This document shows, piece by piece, positions 8,937 to 16,994 of a stretch of 37,069 bases of DNA. The number at the start of each line of letters is the position of its first letter. Positions within the stretch are counted from its first letter, which is position 1. This DNA comes from Spirulina subsalsa CS-330 (GTDB lineage: Bacteria; Cyanobacteriota; Cyanobacteriia; Cyanobacteriales; Spirulinaceae), in NCBI RefSeq assembly GCF_028330765.1, contig NZ_JAQMTY010000240.1, forward strand, positions 1 to 37,069, read 5' to 3'. Under the pieces are notes generated by a model, which ran no database searches, was not told the origin of the DNA, and was given only the letters and a program-made list of their open reading frames with translations. Position numbers and translations under genes: made by a program.

Positions 8937-9323
8937 TTACTGTAAGTAGAAGGGATAGACAAGGTTAAAGGCGTTGTTCGTCGTCCGTACCCGATAGTTA
9001 ATCGAGATCTGTAACAGGTTGGGTTGTCCCGGTGCTTCCACTGGCTCAATGTCCAGGACATCAATCCGGGGTTCCCAATCCAAAAGGGCTGATTCCACAT
9101 CGCTGATAATTTGCCCCACCGTCCCCGCCGTATTCGGCGCAAACACCTGATCATGGATGCGACAGCCAAAATCCGGTCGCATTACCCGTTCCCCCCTCGC
9201 TGTACTGAGAATCGCCCAAATGGACTGGCGGACGGCTTGCTCATATTTGGCGGTGGCGATTTGGGGTTCCCCTTGCAATTGAACCGGCAGCGTCCAACCT
9301 ACACCCAGAAAATCAATATCCAC
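8937..9323 (-). CDS. gp25-like baseplate wedge protein (Afp9-like)
   Basis: A 128-residue protein of the gp25/IraD-like fold. Visible family elements are an early VGWTLPVQ, the helix YEQAVRQSIWAIL, the conserved ARGERVMRPDFG (43-54), and DWEPRIDVL containing the EPR core motif. It helps nucleate the sheath at the baseplate. The start is GTG at 9323, sharing one base with the spike stop codon (TAGTG), with GGAGG 8 bases upstream; the only nearer ATG is followed at once by a stop. Length and motifs are normal for the family. Confidence 0.92.
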   Translation of the reverse strand: MDIDFLGVGWTLPVQLQGEPQIATAKYEQAVRQSIWAILSTARGERVMRPDFGCRIHDQVFAPNTAGTVGQIISDVESALLDWEPRIDVLDIEPVEAPGQPNLLQISINYRVRTTNNAFNLVYPFYLQ

Positions 9324-10030
9324 TACATTACCTCCAACGCACCATTATTAACCTTAACCCCTGCTGAACAGTTCAGTTCTAAGCCAGATTGAGCCTTAAA
9401 TTCCCCCTTCGTTTTGGCCTGAATATTGCAGTTCGCACCGGCATTAATTTTGCAATCACTTTGGGTTTTAATCTCCAAATTTTTACATTCAAGCAACATA
9501 TCATCATCTTTACTTTTAATCGTCACTTTGCCTTTCGCTTCGATGGTGAAATCTTTTTCCACCTCAATCGTCATCGCGTCATTTTCACAATCAATCGTGA
9601 TTTTATTCTTGCCGCTTTTATCTTGAATGATCAGTTGCTCTTTATCTTCGGTATCGTCGAAGACAATCATGTGACCACTGCGGGATTTAATTAGACGTTT
9701 ATTATTTTCCCCATCATCATTTTTTTCCGGGGGTTTATCTTTGCCGTTCCACAAACTCCCTAAAATATAGGGGAAAGCCATATCACCATGTTCAAAGGCG
9801 ACGAGCACCTCATCATCCACTTCCGGCAGAAAATAGAAACCGCGATCGTCCCCCGCCATCGGAGTCACCACCCGCGCCCACGGACTTTCATCATCATCCG
9901 TGAGCCAGGGGAATTTTACCTTAACCCGTCCTAAGTTATCGTCATCTTCAACATTCGTCACCACCGCGATCGTCACGCCATAAAAACGGGCGGCAGGATC
10001 ATTGGGCATCAGTAAATCGAATCCGATCAT
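9323..10030 (-). CDS. Spike protein, gpV/VgrG C-terminal type (Afp8 C-half)
   Basis: A 235-residue protein. Residues about 13-105 form the OB-fold of baseplate protein V/VgrG (YGVTIAVVTNVEDDDNLGRVKV, split here by strands; then SPWARVV, DEVLVAFEHGD, PYILGSLWNG). The C-terminal 110 residues are short alternating charged and hydrophobic strands (ITIDCENDAMTIEV, CKNLEIKTQSDCKI) typical of a trimeric beta-helix needle. It overlaps the hub gene by ATGA, so the two are translationally coupled. In Afp and PVC, hub and spike are fused in one protein; here they are split, as is common in other eCIS. It should carry the tip protein and pierce the target envelope. Confidence 0.9.
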   Translation of the reverse strand: MIGFDLLMPNDPAARFYGVTIAVVTNVEDDDNLGRVKVKFPWLTDDDESPWARVVTPMAGDDRGFYFLPEVDDEVLVAFEHGDMAFPYILGSLWNGKDKPPEKNDDGENNKRLIKSRSGHMIVFDDTEDKEQLIIQDKSGKNKITIDCENDAMTIEVEKDFTIEAKGKVTIKSKDDDMLLECKNLEIKTQSDCKINAGANCNIQAKTKGEFKAQSGLELNCSAGVKVNNGALEVM

Positions 10031-11094
10031 AAAGCAGTTCTCCGCGCCGTGAATAGAGTGGTATAACCGAATTTTTGGGAATAATGATGTTCCGTCGCGG
10101 TGACGTAATAGTCACCACTAAAACGTTTGCCCACGCCTTTGACCTCGATCACTTTGGCAACCCGAAGCGTTGGCAGACCGGGGCAAGTGCCTTCGGCGGT
10201 GATGTAGGCGATCGCCATATCCTTAAACTGACCCAAGGCAATTTGATCCGCCTCTGCCTTCGTCACCACGGGCTGAGTGACAATCGTGGTGATGGAATCT
10301 CCGAAGGTTTTAACCGCCTTCGGCCCCGTCGTTTTGCCCCCCATTTTGCTCCCCTCTTTCCCCGCTGCTGCCTTGCCAAGCACCTCTTTTTTATCATCGG
10401 GCAACCAACCGCGCACCTCCACCTTTTGGACTTGGTTCATACTACTTAAACGGGGCATAAACTCGCTTAAATTCTCTTTAAATTTTAATGTCAATACTTT
10501 CTGCTGATCATTTTGAGGTGGTTGGAAATAAATATTTTTTTTCTCAATCGTAATTTCATAGCCCATCCGTTCAGCCCGACTACTGAGAAACTCCCAATCC
10601 GTTTGATTATGCTGAATCACATAGTCATGTTTGACTTCACTATCTTTCGTGTTCGGTGTGAGGCCACGCGCCCGGGCAATTTTACTAAAAATGTCACTAT
10701 CCTTCATTTTGGTAAAGGATTTACTATTCGACCCTCGTAATAAACGATGGCGTAAATCATGGCCCCGCACAATAAAACGCGGCCGTTCACCCTGCCGAAA
10801 TTCCGGCTCTAAACCCGTAATTTCACCAAAAATTACAGTCTTAAGTTTGTTGACATACCCCATTTGAATTTCGACTTCCTCCCCCACATCAAAGGAACTA
10901 TCATCAACCCAAGTAAACTTGCCTTTCTGTAAATCCCAGGTCATAAATTCTAAGGTGAACATACTCGGTGCTTCGATGTCTTCAAACACCTGTACCGAGA
11001 TCAAATCTTCATCTGCACCCTTCGGGAGCTTCTTCCCGCCAATGCTGACTTTGATATTGGGTGTGAGGGTTTCAACGCCGGAATAATCTGCCAT
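10027..11094 (-). CDS. Baseplate hub protein, phage late-control-D/gp27-like (Afp8 N-half)
   Basis: A 355-residue protein with the gene D/VgrG N-terminal pattern: VSIGGKKLP near residue 16, VFEDIEAPSMFTLEF (36-50), VGEEVEIQMGY, FGEITGLEPEF, RFIVRGHDLRHRLLRG, then KIARARGL and NQTDWEFLSSRAERMGYEI. The last 70 residues hold a LysM-free beta region ending with YYVTATEHHYSQKFGYTT. Hub proteins form the central trimer linking tube to spike. It starts 3 bp after the LysM gene and ends in an ATGA overlap with the spike gene, consistent with stoichiometric production. Confidence 0.9.
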   Translation of the reverse strand: MADYSGVETLTPNIKVSIGGKKLPKGADEDLISVQVFEDIEAPSMFTLEFMTWDLQKGKFTWVDDSSFDVGEEVEIQMGYVNKLKTVIFGEITGLEPEFRQGERPRFIVRGHDLRHRLLRGSNSKSFTKMKDSDIFSKIARARGLTPNTKDSEVKHDYVIQHNQTDWEFLSSRAERMGYEITIEKKNIYFQPPQNDQQKVLTLKFKENLSEFMPRLSSMNQVQKVEVRGWLPDDKKEVLGKAAAGKEGSKMGGKTTGPKAVKTFGDSITTIVTQPVVTKAEADQIALGQFKDMAIAYITAEGTCPGLPTLRVAKVIEVKGVGKRFSGDYYVTATEHHYSQKFGYTTLFTARRTAL

Positions 11095-11097
11095 TTC

Positions 11098-11748
11098 TCA
11101 ACTCAAAATCGGTAAGGGTGGAATGGTGAGCACCAATCCGGGGGTGATTTGGCGCGGATTGTAGAGCCGATTTTCATCGGCAATGATTCGCCACAACGCC
11201 GGATCACCGAATTCTTCCTGGGCAATGCTGCTCAGGGTTTCGCCCCGCTTGACAATGCGCACCGGGTCGTCAATCAGGTTTTCGGCCTTTTTGCGTTTTT
11301 CGGGATCGGCCCATTCCCGGAAGGTGCAGTCAAGGGTGGCGCGAACCGGTGTGCCGTCTTCCCAAAAGTGGGTCAGGGTTTTGGTGATGCTTTCGAGAAA
11401 CCCATCGGGGAGCAGAATATTACTTTTGCCGCCAATTTTGCCCCACACCAGTTTGCAGCGGGGCGGCCGCTTTTCACTTTTCCCGATCTTCGGATGGGTA
11501 AGGTTAAAGATTTTTTTGGTATGTTGCTGGACGTTGTCCGGTGGATCGCCGCTCAGGGTGGTGTCAAAAAACAGGGTGATGCTCAGGCTTGCCAACTCTT
11601 CGGAGGCATTGGGATAACCGTCTTGATTGAGAGACCACCCGGTTTTGTTAATCGTGACCTGGTTGGGGTTGAAAAGCACCTCGATTTCTTCGGCAAAGTC
11701 GCCTTCGTTGTCTTTTTCGGCTTTGATTTTGAGTTTTTCTAGCGCCAT
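11098..11748 (-). CDS. LysM-containing tube/baseplate adaptor (Afp7-like)
   Basis: A 216-residue protein; GAGGAGG precedes the ATG, which overlaps the long repetitive gene by 10 bp. Residues about 20-150 match the eCIS tube-associated N-terminal domain (EIEVLFNPNQVTINK, SITLFFDTTL, PRCKLVWG). Residues about 165-212 are a LysM motif (VKRGETLSSIAQEEFGDPAL, then WRIIADEN and PGLVLTIPP). In Afp7/gp53-like proteins this LysM domain is structural, gluing wedge to tube initiator, rather than a cell-wall hydrolase. Intact and of normal length. Confidence 0.92.
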   Translation of the reverse strand: MALEKLKIKAEKDNEGDFAEEIEVLFNPNQVTINKTGWSLNQDGYPNASEELASLSITLFFDTTLSGDPPDNVQQHTKKIFNLTHPKIGKSEKRPPRCKLVWGKIGGKSNILLPDGFLESITKTLTHFWEDGTPVRATLDCTFREWADPEKRKKAENLIDDPVRIVKRGETLSSIAQEEFGDPALWRIIADENRLYNPRQITPGLVLTIPPLPILS

Positions 11749-14700
11749 TGCCGTTGTCCTCCTCGTCGTTCACGTTCTACAACTAATCGTTTCAACACTT
11801 TCCGCTCCACTTTGGCGACGAGATCATCGATGTTGACGGCTGCCGGGGTTGTCTGCTTTGCCACTTGGGGTGTGGTGGATTTCAGCCGTTGCCCTGCGGT
11901 GGAACTGCTTTGCTGGCCGGGGGATGCGATCGCTGGGGGTGGGTTGGGCAGGGCTGGACTGACGACCACGGGACTGCTGGGGGTCTGGCTACGGGGCTGT
12001 GCATGGATCTCCTGACTGACGGCGGTGCGGTGCGATCGCACCAGCGGACGGGACAACACCAGCGGCTCCAGGTTTTGCGGGTTAAATTCTGTTTGCGCCT
12101 GGACGGTGGGTAAGGGGGCCATCGGTGGGGTCGCCGTCACTGTTGGGTTGCTCTGGGGGTTACCTATGATTTGGGGTTGGGGCGTTGGCGTAGGCCTGCC
12201 GGAGGGATATCGCGATCGGGTTTCTGAGGGTTGAAGGGGTAACACCGCTGTCTTCTGGCCAGGGGAAATGGGGGAGGTTAGTCCCTGGGTTGCGACTTTT
12301 TGGGGTTTCTGCCCTTGGGGTCTGACCACGGGTTGCGGTATCCGTTTTGACTTGTTGGTGATCTTGGGAGATGCTTGTTCTCGCTGCGGAGATGCTGCTT
12401 TTGAGGGTTGAGCTTGGGCTGTTATCCCTTGGGCCGTGGGGGTATTGGACGATCGCTCAACATGACGGGACAATAGCTCTAAGCCCTGTTGCTCGTTGCT
12501 GGCTGGATTCGTCTGTGGTGGAAGGGGTTGAGCGATCGCCCTCGGTAACGCTGGCGTGGCTGATGCTGCCGTCGGGTTTGCCGCTAGGGAGGTCGTTACC
12601 ACCAGCTCTGGGCTGGTGTTTCTGCCTATCTCTGCATTGACCAGGGGGGGGATGGGTTGAGAGATTTCCACCGCTTGCGCCCTTGACCCAGGATGGTTAG
12701 CATCCCTTGATGTTTGCACCTTGGGCGTTGCCGCTGTTTGGGGCATCTTTGCTGTTTCAGACTCATTCGGCAGAACGAAAGTAAAATCCTGTCCCTGTTC
12801 TGAAGGGGTTGCTAAGGCTTGAGGTGAGATTGTAGCCCGGTTCGGTACGGCGATCGCCCCTGACGGTTTCGCTCCATCGGATTGATCCCCCTCAAGCCGG
12901 TTTAAGCCCAGGAAAATCGGCTGATCTTGGGGATATCTGCGATCGCCGCCGCCCAGAGGAACAACCGTTTCCAGCGCCTTGGGTGGGGTGGGTAACTCAC
13001 TCCCAAGGCTGGTTAGAGCATTCAGGGGGTTAAACAATCTGTGGAGCGGTGGGGTAGAGGCCGATGGAGGAACAGCGGTGACAGCCGGGAGCAATAGCGC
13101 TGTTGGGGGGGGGAGATCTGGCGAGGTCATCCCCACCGGCCCAGTGGTGAGGGGGTCAGCGATCGCGTTCGAGGCGGCAAAATTGAGGGGCGTGAATCCC
13201 GATGGATTGGGGCCGATTCCTGACCCCTCGGATGGGGCAATCACCGGAACGGCTGCACCCGTTGCAAACTTGGCTTGAATGATCCCCTCAGTTGAAGCAT
13301 GGGTCTGAATCGTGGGTAAGGCGGCGGTTTGGGGTTGAGAGTCTGGTGTGTTTGGGGGGTGGAGTGATGGCGTACTCTGGGCTTCACCAACATTCAGGGC
13401 CTGGATTGCGCGTTTGCCTTTCTCTGTTGGGGTGTCTATTCCGGTTGATGTGTTGCGAACGGATGGGCGGATGTCTGCGATCGCACCACCCATCGGGGCG
13501 GATGGTTCCGAACTAGCGGATGGTTGCACCAATGGCATGGACTCTGACGCGGGAGATGCAGAATCAGGACTGAGGGGAGTTGTCAGGGCTTCAGGCGGGG
13601 CAGATTGCGCTGGGCTAGGGGCTTGACGGGGTGACTTTTTGGGTGAACGAGCGCCCTTTTTGGAGATCTTAGGGACACTTTGACGCTCTAACCCAGAACG
13701 CCCCGGTTCATTGTCACTAATGGCGGGTGGCATTTGGGCCAGCGGTAGATCACCACGAGAGGGGGCGCTGTTGGGATGATCCAAGCTCAACGCAGCCTGC
13801 ATCACCTTGGGATCAAACGCCGGATTTTGGGTGGTGGATGTTTCCGGTGGATCAATGGGGGAAACCGTGGCGGATGATAGCGATTCAGTAGCCTGGACGG
13901 GGGCGATCGTGTTGCGATCTGCTCCCACATCCAGCGGCTGGACTTGGGTGACTCCGGTCTCTAGCTTGGCTTGAATTACATCTCTGGTCTGGCTTGTGGG
14001 CGTGCCAAGGGGGGCGATCGCTCCACCCATCGGGGCGGATGGTTCTGAACTCGCGGATGGTTGCACCAAGGGCATGGACTCTGACGCGGGAGATGCAGGA
14101 TCGGGACTGAGGGGAGTCGTCAGGGCTTCAGGCGGGGAAGATTGCGCTGGGCTAGGGGCTTGACGGGGTGACTTTTTGGGTGAACGAGCGCCCTTTTTGG
14201 AGATCTTAGGGACGCTTTGACGCTCTAATTTGGAATGCTCTGGTTCATTGTCACTGATGGCGGTTGGCATTTGGGCCAGCGGTAGCGTATCCCCTGTTAG
14301 GTCAGGTTTTGGATGATCCAAGCTCAACGCTTTGACCCCCGATTCATTGGACACCGCAAGAACTTGTGTCAGGGCAGGTTCTGGATGATCCAAGCTCAAC
14401 GCAGCCTGCATCACCTTGGGATCAAACGCCGGGTTTTTGCGGATGGATGTTTCCGGTGGATCAATGGGGGAAACCGTGGGGGCTTGCAGCGATTCAGCAA
14501 CCGGAGCGGGGGCGATATTGTTGCGATCTGCGCCAACAACATCCAGCGGCTGGACTTGGGGCGATCCAGTCTCTAGCTTGGCTTGAATTACATCTGTGGT
14601 CTGGCTTGTGGGCGAACCGAGGGAGGCGATCGCTCCACCCATCGGGGCGGATGGTTCTAAACTAGCGGGCGATCGCACCGGATCACCCTTGACCCTCGCT

Positions 14701-15890
14701 TGCTTTTTGCCTTGCATGGCGGACGGTTCCGAACTAGCGGATGGTTGCACCAAGGGCATGGACTTTGACGCGGGAGATGCAGGATCGGGACTGAGGAGAG
14801 CCGTCAGGACTTCAGGCGGGGAAGATTGCGCTGGGCTAGGGGCTTGACGGGGTGACTTTTTGGGTGAACGATGCGCCTTACTTTTGGAGATCTTAGGGAC
14901 GCTTTGACGCTCTAACCCAGAACGCATTGGTTCATTGTCACTAATGGCGGGTGGCATTTGGGCCAGCGGTAGATCACCACGAGAGGGGGCGCTGTTGGGA
15001 TGATCCAAGCTCAATGCAGCCTGCATCACCTTGGGATCAAACGCCGGATTTTGGGTGGTGGATGTTTCCGGTGGATCAATGGGGGAAACCGTGGCGGATG
15101 GTAGCGATTCAGTAGCCTGAACGGGGGCGATCGTGTTGCGATCTGCTCCCACATCCAGCGGCTGGACTTGGGTGGCTCCGGTCTCTAGCTTGGCTTGAAT
15201 TACATCTGTGGTCTGGCTTGTGGGTGAACCGAGGGGGGCGATCGCTTCACCCATCGGAGCTGAGGAATCGGACGGCGGGAAAGACTCAACAACGGGCATC
15301 GGGCCCAGGGTGGGCGAATGCGGTGGGGGTTCAGGCGCGATCGCCTGGGGTGACACCGGAGCCGTTATCGATTCGGGCGGCACTGACCCTCGATCCGGTG
15401 CAGGGGAAGATTGCGACAGTTTCCCCTGATCCTGAGCAGTGGGCAATGTCTCTGGGTTGGGCGGTAGAGGTGGCGTGAGGTTCCCCAGGTTCCCCGTATC
15501 GGTTCCGCGTTGCGGAGCTTGGGACGGCTCAACGCGAGACAGATCCGGCGGGATCGAGGGTTGCATGGGTGTGGCAACGGCAATGGGCAAATCACCCTCC
15601 CCTGTATCCGTCTGATCCTTGCCTTGGACTCGCTGGGGTTGAGCTTGCGGCCCATCATCGGCGGCTGACTGATCCGCCTCGTTGACTTGAGCATAGACAA
15701 TGGGGATATCTTCGGTTTCGAGATCGGCGATCGCTGACCACCGCGCCAACTGTTGATCCAGCAAGGGCAACCGATTCACCAAACGCTCGGCACGATCAAT
15801 CAACCGATCCGCCATCCGATGATTCGTCACACCGGGTTGGTGGATGGGTCGTGTTAGCCGCTGTACCAGTTTGGGGTCAAGATCCATCAC
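11739..15890 (-). CDS. Very long Pro/Ser-rich repetitive eCIS protein, function unknown
   Basis: A 1383-residue protein. GTG at 15890 is followed directly by an ATG, and either could start it. Only the ends look folded: residues 1-65 are helical (LVQRLTRPIH, MADRLIDRAERLVNRLP), and the last 32 residues form a basic helix (DDLVAKVERKVLKRL, VERERRGGQRQWR). The 1280 residues between are low-complexity and Pro/Ser/Ala/Gln-rich, with three long tandem repeats at residues 213-799. It lies between tube gene 2 and the LysM gene. I recall a basic VERER-type C-terminus on proteins at this position in other eCIS loci, so the helix may dock to the baseplate or tube. Options are a ruler/tape measure, a lumen or surface linker, or an anchor. 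It lacks the long helical coil of usual tape measures. Confidence 0.8.
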   Translation of the reverse strand: MMDLDPKLVQRLTRPIHQPGVTNHRMADRLIDRAERLVNRLPLLDQQLARWSAIADLETEDIPIVYAQVNEADQSAADDGPQAQPQRVQGKDQTDTGEGDLPIAVATPMQPSIPPDLSRVEPSQAPQRGTDTGNLGNLTPPLPPNPETLPTAQDQGKLSQSSPAPDRGSVPPESITAPVSPQAIAPEPPPHSPTLGPMPVVESFPPSDSSAPMGEAIAPLGSPTSQTTDVIQAKLETGATQVQPLDVGADRNTIAPVQATESLPSATVSPIDPPETSTTQNPAFDPKVMQAALSLDHPNSAPSRGDLPLAQMPPAISDNEPMRSGLERQSVPKISKSKAHRSPKKSPRQAPSPAQSSPPEVLTALLSPDPASPASKSMPLVQPSASSEPSAMQGKKQARVKGDPVRSPASLEPSAPMGGAIASLGSPTSQTTDVIQAKLETGSPQVQPLDVVGADRNNIAPAPVAESLQAPTVSPIDPPETSIRKNPAFDPKVMQAALSLDHPEPALTQVLAVSNESGVKALSLDHPKPDLTGDTLPLAQMPTAISDNEPEHSKLERQSVPKISKKGARSPKKSPRQAPSPAQSSPPEALTTPLSPDPASPASESMPLVQPSASSEPSAPMGGAIAPLGTPTSQTRDVIQAKLETGVTQVQPLDVGADRNTIAPVQATESLSSATVSPIDPPETSTTQNPAFDPKVMQAALSLDHPNSAPSRGDLPLAQMPPAISDNEPGRSGLERQSVPKISKKGARSPKKSPRQAPSPAQSAPPEALTTPLSPDSASPASESMPLVQPSASSEPSAPMGGAIADIRPSVRNTSTGIDTPTEKGKRAIQALNVGEAQSTPSLHPPNTPDSQPQTAALPTIQTHASTEGIIQAKFATGAAVPVIAPSEGSGIGPNPSGFTPLNFAASNAIADPLTTGPVGMTSPDLPPPTALLLPAVTAVPPSASTPPLHRLFNPLNALTSLGSELPTPPKALETVVPLGGGDRRYPQDQPIFLGLNRLEGDQSDGAKPSGAIAVPNRATISPQALATPSEQGQDFTFVLPNESETAKMPQTAATPKVQTSRDANHPGSRAQAVEISQPIPPLVNAEIGRNTSPELVVTTSLAANPTAASATPALPRAIAQPLPPQTNPASNEQQGLELLSRHVERSSNTPTAQGITAQAQPSKAASPQREQASPKITNKSKRIPQPVVRPQGQKPQKVATQGLTSPISPGQKTAVLPLQPSETRSRYPSGRPTPTPQPQIIGNPQSNPTVTATPPMAPLPTVQAQTEFNPQNLEPLVLSRPLVRSHRTAVSQEIHAQPRSQTPSSPVVVSPALPNPPPAIASPGQQSSSTAGQRLKSTTPQVAKQTTPAAVNIDDLVAKVERKVLKRLVVERERRGGQRQWR
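13494..15254 (-). repeat. Three long in-frame tandem repeats within the 1383-residue gene
   Basis: Units begin at the Met codon of an APMG motif: 15254-14643 (612 bp), 14642-14031 (612 bp), 14030-13494 (537 bp); a fourth, quickly diverging start is at 13493. Each unit runs in the order APMGGAIA, DVIQAKLETG, PLDV, PIDPPETS, PAFDPKVMQAALSLDHP, LAQMP.AISDNEP, LERQSVPKIS, SPKKSPRQAPSPAQS, LVQPSASSEPS. Unit 2 has an extra ALSLDHP copy and unit 1 a KKQARVKGDP insert. All lengths are multiples of three. Every unit start carries a GCGATCGC octamer. Confidence 0.92.
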
Positions 15891-15911
15891 GATTGTCCAG
15901 ACTCAATGAGA

Positions 15912-16394
15912 TTAATTATTCTTCTGAACTTTTTGTTCATAAATCCCGCGATGCACCAACTCCATTCGCTCAAATGCGACCTCTGTGCCCGTACTTGCAT
16001 TTAATTGTGGCCCTTCCCAAGCCACCGGATAGGCCTTAGAAATGCGCCAAGCGATCGCATCCGACTGTTGACTATCTTTGAGAATAATCGTGGCGTTTTT
16101 AAGCTCCACCTTGCCACGGGTTACATCTTGATACCACTTCCATAAATCATCCCGCTCCGCCAAACCACGAACTAAGACTAAATTCGGAGAATCCACATAT
16201 GTAGGAAAGCGGTGAACCCGATGGTTCATGCCCCCCTCCACATATTCTTCTAGCTCTATTCTGCTGCTCAAGCCCTGCACCTCAGAAAACCCCCCCACCG
16301 TTATCCCTTTAATCTCAACGATAAAGTTAAAGGGCATATAGGGATCACGGGATTTTTCTTGATCATTGCCGCCTTTTTTTTGAGATTTAGCCAT
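15912..16394 (-). CDS. Tail tube protein 2, gp19-like (Afp5-like tube initiator)
   Basis: A 160-residue member of the T4 gp19/eCIS tube family (TIGR02241 type). Seen are DPYMPFNFIVEI, the GGFSEVQGLSSRIELEEYVEGG stretch in two parts, LVLVRGLAERDDLWKWY, and a C-terminal AFERMELVHRG. A charged N-terminal extension (MAKSQKKGGNDQEKSRD) is not in the first tube protein. In Afp and PVC the second tube gene supplies the ring that starts the tube on the baseplate, and its place just before the baseplate genes fits. It is separated from the first tube gene by the chaperone-like/DUF6760 pair. Confidence 0.9.
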   Translation of the reverse strand: MAKSQKKGGNDQEKSRDPYMPFNFIVEIKGITVGGFSEVQGLSSRIELEEYVEGGMNHRVHRFPTYVDSPNLVLVRGLAERDDLWKWYQDVTRGKVELKNATIILKDSQQSDAIAWRISKAYPVAWEGPQLNASTGTEVAFERMELVHRGIYEQKVQKNN

Positions 16395-16447
16395 AGCTAT
16401 CTTGATTCAATCAGTTAATTCACAGCAAACCTGAAACTGTCTTGCCT

Positions 16448-16648
16448 TCAAAATCGTTTTTTCCCGGAATCTTGGTTAATTTTTTGATTAATCTGAGCCA
16501 CTTGTTCAACCCATTGTTGCCGCTCCCAATGTTCCATCTCCATCACATTTCCATAGGACCAATGAAAGTGATAAGACAGGTAAGCTACCTCCTCAAGTAA
16601 ACGCTTGTGGGGGTAGCAGGCTACTCCCCCACCGGCGCGGTCTCCACT
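16448..16648 (-). CDS. DUF6760-type small eCIS ORF, probably reached by -1 frameshift
   Basis: The frame is open from 16648 (an in-frame TGA is at 16651-16649) to TGA at 16450-16448. From 16615 it encodes 55 residues: YPHKRLLEEVAYLSYHFHW, then SYGNVMEMEHWERQQWVEQV and a basic tail ending KKRF. The EEVAYL.YHFHW core and EHWERQQWV match the small DUF6760 family found between tube genes of eCIS loci. No ATG, GTG or TTG codon occurs between the upstream stop and this conserved N-terminus; the first GTG/ATG codons (after the FHW core) would delete it. The frame is -1 relative to the overlapping upstream gene, so production as a fusion to that protein (about 178 residues in all) is the simplest reading. 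Coordinates are those of the open frame. Confidence 0.75.
   Translation of the reverse strand, partial: SGDRAGGGVACYPHKRLLEEVAYLSYHFHWSYGNVMEMEHWERQQWVEQVAQINQKINQDSGKKRF
16607..16645 (-). promoter_or_regulatory. Candidate programmed -1 ribosomal frameshift signal
   Basis: Reading the minus strand: GGAG (16645-16642), 12 bases, then GTG GGG GAG TAG, where a five-G run (16630-16626) allows the GGG-decoding tRNA to re-pair one base back. After slipping, the next codons are GGA GTA GCC TGC TAC, entering the DUF6760 frame. A hairpin spans the site (GTGGGGG, AG bulge, TAG, loop CCTG, CTACCCCCAC; 16632-16607). The GGAG spacing is close to the 10-14 bases of known bacterial -1 stimulators. Not proven; the A-site codon does not re-pair perfectly. 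Confidence 0.5.
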
Positions 16649-16983
16649 TCAAACTCACCATTACAGTGAGGGCAAGCAACCCGAAACCGGGTATGACCAT
16701 TTTGGTTAATGCGTTGATAAAAATCTTGGAGGTAGGCTAAATCACCGGAAAACAACTCCTCAATAATTTTGGTATTGAGTTGGTCGATTGTGCCCAATCT
16801 CGTGATCACCCTCGCGAGGAGAATAATCACGAGATAGCCTGAATTTCGCTGTACCCTCGGATCGCGTAACGGCGTAATTTCATCACTCGCCCGCGAGAGC
16901 CGCATGACTCCTTCACGATGCAAAATCCCTTCCGCATCAAGATAACCATGGGGGAGTGTAAAGGGAAATTCAGTTTGGTGCAT
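16621..16983 (-). CDS. Small eCIS tail-assembly (chaperone-like) protein
   Basis: A 120-residue protein starting 11 bp after the first tube gene. It opens FPFTLPHGYLDAEGILHREG, followed by MRLSRASDEI and PLRDPRVQRN; a hydrophobic helix YLVIILLARVITRLG (50-64) and LAYLQDFYQRIN follow. The end has ACPHCNGEFEVE with a single CxxC. Proteins of this pattern recur next to eCIS tube genes and resemble phage tail assembly proteins in size and position; the function is inferred only. The two-frame arrangement with the following ORF recalls the lambda G/GT tail chaperones. It would be a cytoplasmic assembly factor acting on the tube or the long linker protein. Confidence 0.75.
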   Translation of the reverse strand: MHQTEFPFTLPHGYLDAEGILHREGVMRLSRASDEITPLRDPRVQRNSGYLVIILLARVITRLGTIDQLNTKIIEELFSGDLAYLQDFYQRINQNGHTRFRVACPHCNGEFEVETAPVGE

Positions 16984-16994
16984 GACTTGCTCCG

